Positions 6,810 to 12,071 of a stretch of DNA of 12,071 nt are shown here, piece after piece. The position numbers and the translations under genes were made by a program. The notes beneath the pieces are model-generated. The model worked only from the letters and a program-made list of their open reading frames with translations, made no database searches and had not been told where the DNA came from. Origin of the DNA: an uncultured Bacteroidales bacterium (lineage in GTDB: Bacteria; Bacteroidota; Bacteroidia; Bacteroidales; UBA932); NCBI GenBank assembly GCA_946545765.1, contig CAMNNS010000037.1:1-12071 (forward strand), in the 5' to 3' direction. Position 1 is the first letter of the stretch, and every line of letters begins with the position of its first letter.

Positions 6810-6840
6810 CAAAATTAAGTATAATTTTTGGTTTCTGCAA
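6810..6840 (-). promoter_or_regulatory. Promoter of kbl
   Basis: On the minus strand, TTG (6840-6838), a 20-base spacer and TAATTTTG (6817-6810) match the Bacteroidota consensus at every specified base. The expected start is near 6804, giving a leader of about 70 bases upstream of the kbl ATG at 6735. Confidence 0.68.
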
Positions 6841-6922
6841 TTGTATTAATAGCAGTTCTGTTTTGGATAAATACAAGTTGTAAATGCAATTATTATCTTG
6901 TTGAGGTACACTTTGGCGATTC

Positions 6923-6943
6923 TTATAATTACATCAATTATAA
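6923..6943. repeat. Perfect 8-bp inverted repeat within direct repeats
   Basis: TTATAATT (6923-6930) and AATTATAA (6936-6943) are exact reverse complements around the 5-base loop ACATC. The decamer ATTCTTATAA occurs at 6919-6928 and again at 6944-6953, so the second copy begins one base after the palindrome ends. Short outer segments (GTAC at 6906-6909 with 6955-6958, TTT at 6912-6914 with AAA at 6952-6954) could extend the structure imperfectly. There is no T tract, so a terminator is unlikely; an operator or RNA element is possible. Confidence 0.45.
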
Positions 6944-7013
6944 ATTCTTATAAAGTACATTTCCTAATTAAACTTTCATTTTTAGAACAACGATAAATAA
7001 TTAAAAATAAAAA

Positions 7014-7046
7014 TTGTAACTTAGCAGTGTTAATAGATAATATTTG
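7014..7046 (+). promoter_or_regulatory. Weak candidate promoter for trxA
   Basis: TTG (7014-7016) is followed after 21 bases by TAATATTTG (7038-7046). This resembles TAnnTTTG but has three instead of two bases between TA and TTTG. The leader to the ATG at 7088 would be about 35 bases. No better match was found in the gap. Confidence 0.35.
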
Positions 7047-7087
7047 TGTTATATTTACAGAAGAAAGAACTTAAAATTAAAAGAGAT

Positions 7088-7405
7088 ATGGAAATTAATG
7101 TAATAGATTCAAATTTTAAGGAGGTTGTTTTAGATAGCCAACTTCCTGTAATGGTAGATTTTTGGGCAACTTGGTGTGGCCCTTGTCGTATGATTTCTCC
7201 TATTGTTGAAGAGTTAGCTAAAGAATATGAGGGGAAAGCAGTGATAGTAAAATGCAATGTAGATGAGGCATCAGAAATTCCGGTAAATTACGGAATTAGA
7301 AACATTCCAACTCTTTTATTCTTTAAAGGTGGAGAATTGAAGGACAAGTTGGTTGGAGCAAATTCAAAAGAGGTAATAGAGGAAAAATTAAAATCACTTT
7401 TATAA
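7088..7405 (+). CDS. trxA: Thioredoxin
   Basis: A 105-residue cytoplasmic thioredoxin that reduces protein disulfides using electrons from thioredoxin reductase (not in this window). It has the classical active site WCGPC at residues 29-33, within VDFWATWCGPCRM, and the cis-proline in RNIPTLLFF (Pro74). It also has the final GGELKDKLVGA beta-strand turn and C-terminal helix. The length matches E. coli TrxA closely, and there is no signal peptide, lipobox or extra domain. The frame is open upstream to a GTG at 7046, but the ATG at 7088 is chosen because MEINVIDSNF aligns with the usual thioredoxin N-terminus and the GTG would overlap the candidate promoter. An outer-membrane protein gene follows 11 bases later and is probably co-transcribed. 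Confidence 0.96.
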   Translation: MEINVIDSNFKEVVLDSQLPVMVDFWATWCGPCRMISPIVEELAKEYEGKAVIVKCNVDEASEIPVNYGIRNIPTLLFFKGGELKDKLVGANSKEVIEEKLKSLL

Positions 7406-7416
7406 AAATTATTTGT

Positions 7417-8022
7417 ATGAAGAAACATTTATTAGTAGTAGCTATTGTATTGTTCTTAGTCTCTCTTATTCCTCAAAGAGCAGAAGCTCAGTTTGGAATA
7501 AAAGCTGGTATTTACACCACAAATCTTTCTGAGATGGACAATTTTAAAGTTAAGAATAATGTTGGTTTTCAGGCTGGATTAGCCTATAAGATTAAAGTTA
7601 TCCCAAATATTGTTCTTCAACCAGAATTATTGTATGTTCAAAAGAATGCAACTTGTCAAGAGAAAGGCAACGCATCTAATTCAGAAAAACTTAATTTACA
7701 CTATTTACAAGTTCCAGTTGCGTTGCAGTTTGGGTTAAATATGGTGTGGATAAGACCTTATTTTCAGGTTGTTCCTTATCTTGCATATAACTTAGGAGAT
7801 AATATTTCTAATAAATCTTTTAAAGTGGACGATATAAACAAACTTAATGGAGGTATTGGAGTTGGAGGAGGAGTAGATTTATGGAACATGCAATTAAGCA
7901 TAAGGTATAATTGGGACTTTAATAAAATGGGAGAAGAAAATGCTTCCGATGCTCCATTATACAAACAATATAAAGTTTCTAAAGGGAGAGCATTGGAGAT
8001 CTCTTTAGCACTCTTCTTCTAA
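7417..8022 (+). CDS. Outer-membrane beta-barrel protein (PorT/OMP_b-brl type)
   Basis: A 201-residue exported protein with a signal peptide at 1-24 (MKK start, hydrophobic core LLVVAIVLFLVSLI, cleavage predicted at AEA|QFG). The mature chain opens QFGIKAGIY and consists of alternating beta-strands such as FQAGLAYKIKVIPNIVLQPE (about 51-70) and LHYLQVPVALQFGLN, glycine-rich turns (NGGIGVGGGVDL) and a terminal strand ending in phenylalanine (ALEISLALFF). This is typical of eight-stranded barrels of the Bacteroidota OMP_b-brl family. Members of the family are abundant and mostly uncharacterised; some serve as porin-like or adhesin-like proteins and PorT serves type IX secretion, but nothing here assigns this copy. 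It lies between trxA and the polyprenyl synthase gene, probably in one transcript. Confidence 0.85.
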   Translation: MKKHLLVVAIVLFLVSLIPQRAEAQFGIKAGIYTTNLSEMDNFKVKNNVGFQAGLAYKIKVIPNIVLQPELLYVQKNATCQEKGNASNSEKLNLHYLQVPVALQFGLNMVWIRPYFQVVPYLAYNLGDNISNKSFKVDDINKLNGGIGVGGGVDLWNMQLSIRYNWDFNKMGEENASDAPLYKQYKVSKGRALEISLALFF

Positions 8023-8044
8023 GTCGGAAAGATAAAGTATAAAT

Positions 8045-9046
8045 ATGGGTGTTTGTAGGATAACTATAGATGAGATAAGAGAATATTTATCTACAGATTA
8101 TATAAATTTTAAAAACACATTTAAAAATAGTGTAGAAAATAAGAATTCATCGCTGATGAATACTATAAACACCTATATTTTAAATAATAATGGCAAAGAA
8201 CTTAGACCCTTAATAACTCTTTTGGCAGGAAGAATTTTTTCTAAAGGTGAATTAAGTCAAATTACATACCGCATAGCAGCTGTAGTGGAGATTATTCATA
8301 ACGCTACCCTTATGCATGATGATGTGGCAGACGGTTCAAAGTTTAGAAGAGGTTCTTTAACAGTTAATTCCAAATACTCCTCAGCAGCGGCGGTTCTAAT
8401 GGGAGATTATTGGTTATCGAGAGCTTTATTTACCCTTCTCAGCGACAAAAATATAGAAATATTATCGTGCTTTACAAATGCAATGGAACAAATGTCGGAA
8501 GGGGAGATTTTCCAAATGGAAAAAGCAGATAGGTTAGATACGACCCTTGAAGATTATTACAATATAATCACAAAAAAAACAGCGGCACTGTTTATGGCAA
8601 GTGTTAAGGCTGTTGCTGTGGCTCATAAGGTTTCAGAAGAGTATCTAAAAGCAATTGTTTCTTATGCAAAATATATTGGTTTAGCATTTCAAATGAGAGA
8701 TGATATTTTAGATTTTTCATCTCAATCTAATACCGGAAAGACCTCAGGTTTAGATATAAAAGAGAGAAAAATAACATTGCCACTTTTAGGTGCCTTTGAG
8801 AAAATGCCTCATAAAAAAGCGGATATAATTGCCAAGATGTCTAAAATCTCTTTAGACAATAATAATGAAAAAATGGTAGAAGAAATAGTCTCTTTTGTTA
8901 AGGAAAATTATGGTATTGAGTATGCTCAAAAGATATTGGAAGAGGAGACAAAAATGGCGATAGATTCCTTAAGCATATTACCCGAAAGTAAAGATAAGGA
9001 GATGCTCGTTTCTTTTGCTAATACTCTGTCTATAAGGGAGTATTAA
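8045..9046 (+). CDS. Polyprenyl diphosphate synthase (trans, probably long-chain)
   Basis: A 333-residue enzyme that condenses isopentenyl diphosphate units onto an allylic primer. It shows the family motifs in order: GKELRP (50-55), first aspartate-rich motif DDVAD (92-96) followed by RRG (101-103), KT (178-179), FQMRDD with the second aspartate-rich motif DDILD (219-223), and GLDIKERKITLPLL (235-248). The residue five before the first motif is alanine (ATLMH-DDVAD). A small residue there is associated with long chains in octaprenyl-type synthases, so a menaquinone side-chain role is the best inference; the exact chain length cannot be read. It begins 22 bases after the barrel gene. Its TAA stop abuts the stop of the convergent trmB gene with no base between, so no separate terminator fits. 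Confidence 0.92.
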   Translation: MGVCRITIDEIREYLSTDYINFKNTFKNSVENKNSSLMNTINTYILNNNGKELRPLITLLAGRIFSKGELSQITYRIAAVVEIIHNATLMHDDVADGSKFRRGSLTVNSKYSSAAAVLMGDYWLSRALFTLLSDKNIEILSCFTNAMEQMSEGEIFQMEKADRLDTTLEDYYNIITKKTAALFMASVKAVAVAHKVSEEYLKAIVSYAKYIGLAFQMRDDILDFSSQSNTGKTSGLDIKERKITLPLLGAFEKMPHKKADIIAKMSKISLDNNNEKMVEEIVSFVKENYGIEYAQKILEEETKMAIDSLSILPESKDKEMLVSFANTLSIREY

Positions 9047-9817
9047 TTATCTAATAGATTTTTTTATCCGCCCTATCTCTTCTTGTTTTTTCCAATATTC
9101 TTTATCCCAAGTAGGTTCGTTGTAGCACTCTTTTTCTGTGAGAGAAAATGAGAGATATGTTATAGGAAGCCCCATCTGAAGAAAGAATTTTTCGTAAAAA
9201 GTCTGAACACTAAGCACTTCTTGAGGTAATAATTTTTTATCTTCTTCGGAACAATTGTAAATATCGGTGTTTATTGTATGTATTTTAAAGTGATTCTCAG
9301 TAGCAAGAGCTAAAGTATATTTATGAAGAAAAATGCTATCGGTTTTTAAATGAATTATTCCTGATTTATTTAAAAAATGTTTGTATCTTTTTAGAAACAT
9401 ACTGTTTGTCAGCCTCTTTCTGTCAGATTTAATTTGTGGGTCTGCAAAAGTTATCCAAATCTGCTCCACCTCTTCTGCTGTAAAAAAGCTCTCAATAAAA
9501 TCTATACTTGTCCTAATAAACTTCACATTTTTTAACCCATTCTCTTCTACAAATTTTGCCCCTTTCCACAATCTTGCCCCTTTAATATCTATCCCAATAA
9601 AATTTCTCTCTTTAAATTTTTGAGCGAGAGCTATTGTGTACTCTCCTTTTCCACAACCAAGTTCTAATGTTATAGGATTGTTATTTTCAAAAAGTTCGGA
9701 ATTCCACTTTCCTTTAAATTTATAATCTTTCCTAAACACCTCTTCCATCGCTGGTTGTAGAAGGCATTTAAATGTGCTATTTTGCCTAAACTTTTCTGAT
9801 TTACCAATACTACTCAT
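9047..9817 (-). CDS. trmB: tRNA (guanine-N7-)-methyltransferase
   Basis: A 256-residue SAM-dependent enzyme that makes m7G46 in the variable loop of tRNA. The Rossmann motif I is LELGCGKGEYT (51-61) and the second SAM-binding strand is FIGIDIKG (73-80). The catalytic segment is WITFADPQIKSDRKRL (121-136), where many TrmB proteins have FPDPW followed by basic residues. HLKTD follows at 156-160, and the C-terminal part holds YEKFFLQMGLPITYLSFSL. The ATG at 9817-9815 overlaps the end of gldH by eight bases, so translation is probably coupled. It is the last gene of the holB-ricT-gldH-trmB operon. The family is firm; the altered FADPQ motif is noted but keeps the key aspartate (Asp126). Confidence 0.93.
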   Translation of the reverse strand: MSSIGKSEKFRQNSTFKCLLQPAMEEVFRKDYKFKGKWNSELFENNNPITLELGCGKGEYTIALAQKFKERNFIGIDIKGARLWKGAKFVEENGLKNVKFIRTSIDFIESFFTAEEVEQIWITFADPQIKSDRKRLTNSMFLKRYKHFLNKSGIIHLKTDSIFLHKYTLALATENHFKIHTINTDIYNCSEEDKKLLPQEVLSVQTFYEKFFLQMGLPITYLSFSLTEKECYNEPTWDKEYWKKQEEIGRIKKSIR

Positions 9818-10286
9818 ATCTAACCCCTAAGCCAAGAATATTTTTATATACAGAATTTTCTTTATCGCGATGAGATATTTTAATCTTCCAGACACCTGTT
9901 CTATTTACTTTAGCCCCTTTAAGATATGGCCATTCTAATTGTAGAATCCTGCCATGTTGTCTCTGATATTTTTTATCTTCAATAACATTAAGTGGTAAGT
10001 CTAAAGTATCGTTATATAAAAGGCTGTCGGGAGAGATAAAAAGAACCTTAATCGGTATTATTTTTTCTTTATTAAAAGAGTAATTATTATCTATTTGCGC
10101 ACAAATATATAGTGTATGAGGTGTGATAGAATCTCTTATATCTAATTCAAAAACAGCCTCTTCTCCATTTTGCCAACCATATAGTGGTGTAAAGTGCTGG
10201 AATGAGTGTTTTTTAATAGGCTCATTGCAAGCTACTACTATTAAAAAAAATATCAAGGTTAAAATAGACAATCTTACTGATTTCAT
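9810..10286 (-). CDS. gldH: GldH-family lipoprotein
   Basis: A 158-residue lipoprotein with a type II signal peptide: MKSVRLSILTLIFFLIVVAC, lipobox VVAC, lipidated Cys20. The start at 10286 is preferred. An in-frame ATG at 10340 would add 18 polar residues before the signal peptide and overlap the preceding gene by 44 bases, while the chosen start lies 10 bases after that gene's stop. The mature region has the GldH pattern: FTPLYGWQNGEEAVFELDI, LYICAQIDNNYSF, DTLDLPL, and a final GVWKIKISHRDKE leading to NILGLGVRYE. GldH was found through gliding-motility mutants of Flavobacterium, but homologues occur widely in Bacteroidota that do not glide. No other gld gene is present here, so a gliding role should not be assumed. 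It overlaps trmB by eight bases. Confidence 0.82.
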   Translation of the reverse strand: MKSVRLSILTLIFFLIVVACNEPIKKHSFQHFTPLYGWQNGEEAVFELDIRDSITPHTLYICAQIDNNYSFNKEKIIPIKVLFISPDSLLYNDTLDLPLNVIEDKKYQRQHGRILQLEWPYLKGAKVNRTGVWKIKISHRDKENSVYKNILGLGVRYE

Positions 10287-10296
10287 TTTAACACTA

Positions 10297-11415
10297 TTAT
10301 TTGCTTTTTGGTCTATTTTTTCTTTTCTTTTTAACCTCATCGAATCGAGTTATGCTATCCTCACCTGCAGCACTTTTAAAATCTATTATTTTTTCTTTTG
10401 GAACTGTAGCGATAGATTTACCTAATTTGCCCTCTTTGTTGAGTTTGATAATCTCATTAATTTTATCAACATCAACAGGATATGCCTCTGAGGAATCTTT
10501 AGAGTCGTATGTAAACCACATTATCCGTTTTAGCAAATCTGTTTTAACTAATGTTATATCTCCATCTTCCAATTTTAAAGGTTCTGTAATGTTAGGGAGA
10601 TGTTCTTTTGCATCTATATAAACAGGGGCTTCGTAGTTTATGCAACATTTTAATTTACTGCACTGCCCTGCAAGTTTTTGAGGATTAAGAGAAAGGTCTT
10701 GGCACCGAGCGGCTGCCGTTGTGATAGATTGGAAATCTGTGATATATCTTGAACAGCAAAGAGGTTGTCCACAAACACCGATTCCTCCAATTAACCCCGC
10801 CTCTTGTCTTGCACCAATTTGTTTCATCTCAATCCTTACCCTAAATTCTTCTGCAAAATCTTTGATTAGTTGCCTAAAATCTACCCTCTCATCGGCGATA
10901 TAATAAAAAATAGCCTTGCTCCCATCTCCTTGAAATTCAACATCTCCAATTTTCATATTAAGCCCAAGATTAGAAGCTAATACTCTTGATTTAATCATAG
11001 TTTGATGTTCTCTTGAAATTGCCTCTTGCCATTTCTGAATATCTGCAGGCTTGGCTTTTCTGTATATTTTCTTAAACTCGTAGGTAGTAAGATCTACTCT
11101 ATTTCTTTTAAGCTGATGTGCAATGATGGCTCCGTTAAGGGTAACAATACCAACATCATATCCATTTTGGGCTTCTGTTACGACAATATCTCCCTCTTTT
11201 ATACTTTGTCCCGAATCGTTTATAAAATAACCTTTTCTTGTATTTTTGAATCTAACTTCAAATAAATCTTTTGTCTCTTTGTCGGGTAAATTCTTTAACC
11301 AATCAAAAACAGCCCTTTTGCAGCACCCTTGATTATATAAACAAGAGGTATCTTCTCCCGATTTATTATAAACCTCACAACCTCTATGGGTATCATATTT
11401 TATATTAGTTTCCAT
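10297..11415 (-). CDS. ricT: PSP1-domain protein, RicT (YaaT) family
   Basis: A 372-residue cytoplasmic protein. The PSP1 core (about residues 50-290) shows EVRFKNTRKGYF, GDIVVTEAQNGYDVGIV, FYYIADERVDFRQL, EMKQIGARQEAGLIGGIGVC, and the cysteine-rich CGQPLCC (215-221) and CSKLKCCINYE (252-262). In Bacillus, RicT with RicA and RicF forms an Fe-S complex that affects RNA processing and developmental decisions, and the conserved cysteines of this segment match that picture; a role in Bacteroidota has not been established to my knowledge. An N-terminal extension adds Cys13, Cys25, Cys31 and Cys32. The lysine-rich tail (KKKRKNRPKSK) is typical of nucleic-acid or ribosome contact, an inference only. 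It starts three bases after holB, the same holB-yaaT order as in Bacillus. Confidence 0.88.
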   Translation of the reverse strand: METNIKYDTHRGCEVYNKSGEDTSCLYNQGCCKRAVFDWLKNLPDKETKDLFEVRFKNTRKGYFINDSGQSIKEGDIVVTEAQNGYDVGIVTLNGAIIAHQLKRNRVDLTTYEFKKIYRKAKPADIQKWQEAISREHQTMIKSRVLASNLGLNMKIGDVEFQGDGSKAIFYYIADERVDFRQLIKDFAEEFRVRIEMKQIGARQEAGLIGGIGVCGQPLCCSRYITDFQSITTAAARCQDLSLNPQKLAGQCSKLKCCINYEAPVYIDAKEHLPNITEPLKLEDGDITLVKTDLLKRIMWFTYDSKDSSEAYPVDVDKINEIIKLNKEGKLGKSIATVPKEKIIDFKSAAGEDSITRFDEVKKKRKNRPKSK

Positions 11416-11418
11416 AAA

Positions 11419-12071
11419 TTATATACTATTTATATAGAGCATATTACACATATCGCAAAAAGTCATTTTTGCATTAACATTTCTCTCTATGCAATCTATT
11501 GTATTGTTAATTATATTGTATCCTTTTAAGAAATATTCTTTTGTTAATAGTTTAGACATCTCTTCTAATTTTTGTTTTTCTGTGGGGTTGCAGTAAGATA
11601 ATTCAGGAAGCCCAAGTTTAAACATATAAAGAGATCTAAAAACTTTTAGTGCGTTTATACAAAAACTTTTCTGCCCCTCTTTTGGTAATGATGATAAATG
11701 AGTATTAAACTCTATCAGCTCAACCATATTTTTTTCTTTTACAAGCTCTAATAACTTTATTATATCCTCAAAATTCTCTCTGAGTTCTTCAGACTCCTCT
11801 ATTTGTTCTATTGCCCTTCCAAGGCTTCCATTGCTACATTTTGCCCATTCTGTAGCCTCATCGGGATTGAGATTATAAAGATCTTTAATAGCTTTGGCAA
11901 GCTGAGGTTGTTCTATTGGTGGAACCTCTATTACCCTACACCTTGAGGTTATAGTTTTTATAATTTTATGAGGTGCATCTGTAACTAAAAAATAGTATGT
12001 TTCATCAGATGGTTCCACTATGCTTTTGAGCAACTTGTTTGCCGCCTCTGCATTCATTCTTTCTGGGAAAA
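11419..12071 (-). CDS. holB: DNA polymerase III delta' subunit, C-terminal part (N-terminus beyond window)
   Basis: This is the C-terminal 217 or so residues of a clamp-loader delta' subunit; the reading frame stays open through the right edge, so the gene starts outside. The visible part begins FPERMNAEAANKLLKSIVEP (typical delta' sequence between Walker B and sensor 1), then ETYYFLVTDAPHKIIKTI and the sensor region TSRCRVIEVPP. The rest is a helical lid and collar region (LAKAIKDLYNLNPDEATEWAKC, GSLGRAIEQIEE). Delta' is part of the complex that loads the beta clamp at replication forks. The ATG at 12057 inside the window is internal and should not be taken as the start. The stop lies three bases before ricT, so the two are in one operon. 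Confidence 0.88.
   Translation of the reverse strand, partial: FPERMNAEAANKLLKSIVEPSDETYYFLVTDAPHKIIKTITSRCRVIEVPPIEQPQLAKAIKDLYNLNPDEATEWAKCSNGSLGRAIEQIEESEELRENFEDIIKLLELVKEKNMVELIEFNTHLSSLPKEGQKSFCINALKVFRSLYMFKLGLPELSYCNPTEKQKLEEMSKLLTKEYFLKGYNIINNTIDCIERNVNAKMTFCDMCNMLYINSI

Larger units (their letters stand above)
6736..7087. other. Divergent intergenic region between kbl and trxA
   Basis: These 352 bases contain no credible gene. They hold the kbl promoter (minus strand, 6810-6840), an AT-rich hairpin-forming repeat with flanking direct repeats (6919-6953) and a weak candidate promoter for trxA (7014-7046). No tRNA-like cloverleaf or T-tract terminator was seen. The gap is long for a window in which most genes are separated by fewer than 25 bases, so regulation or a small RNA is possible. 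Confidence 0.7.

Noticed and set aside
7046..7087. Upstream GTG as the trxA start
   Set aside because: The added 14 residues do not belong to thioredoxins and overlap the candidate promoter; ATG at 7088 gives the standard length and N-terminus.
7030..7257. Reverse-strand open frame across the trxA start
   Set aside because: It lies antisense to the thioredoxin active-site region, which is clearly the coding strand.
10287..10340. Upstream ATG as the gldH start
   Set aside because: It would put 18 polar residues before the lipoprotein signal peptide and overlap ricT by 44 bases.
10301..11265. Several plus-strand open frames opposite ricT
   Set aside because: They are antisense to the PSP1 core, whose cysteine motifs and family pattern are unmistakable on the minus strand.
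1..12071. Mobile elements, CRISPR arrays, tRNA or rRNA genes, or a defence island
   Set aside because: No transposase, integrase, spaced direct-repeat array, cloverleaf-like sequence or defence-gene motif was seen. Nearly all the sequence is accounted for by core genes.

Overview
The window is a compact, strongly AT-rich stretch of a Bacteroidota chromosome, most likely Bacteroidales-like. The evidence is the gene content (GldH-family lipoprotein, Bacteroidota-type LptE lipoprotein, PspC/PadR genes, a stand-alone AAA+ sigma-54 activator next to lptE and secG) and several promoters of the Bacteroidota type, TTG-N19..21-TAnnTTTG. No tRNA, rRNA, insertion sequence, phage gene or CRISPR array was seen. 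It reads as ordinary core chromosome, not an accessory island.

Layout. Positions 1-167 (minus) hold the N-terminal end of a LolD-like ABC ATPase, divergent from a plus-strand operon at 297-2998: sigma-54 activator, lptE-family lipoprotein, a small TPR protein and secG. The operon closes with a clear hairpin terminator at 3004-3040. A second plus-strand operon (3143-5545) encodes a short PspC protein, a PadR repressor and a long PspC protein. Its promoter carries two perfect inverted repeats, one centred on the -33 element and one on the -7/start region. This is the most interesting regulatory structure in the window. kbl (5542-6735, minus) converges on it with overlapping stop codons. A 352-bp divergent gap (6736-7087) separates kbl from a plus-strand run of trxA, an outer-membrane beta-barrel protein and a polyprenyl diphosphate synthase (7088-9046). 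That run abuts, stop codon to stop codon, a minus-strand operon entering from the right edge: holB (partial), a RicT/PSP1 protein, gldH and trmB (12071 down to 9047).

How the genes fit together. Several products serve the cell envelope: LolD-like ATPase, LptE (LPS insertion), SecG (protein export), the PspC proteins (probable membrane-stress module under PadR control), the beta-barrel protein, a polyprenyl synthase (quinone side chain or lipid carrier) and GldH. The rest are housekeeping: threonine/glycine metabolism (Kbl), thiol redox (TrxA), tRNA m7G46 methylation (TrmB) and the clamp loader (HolB). All functional calls are family-level readings of the translated sequence. No database search was run.
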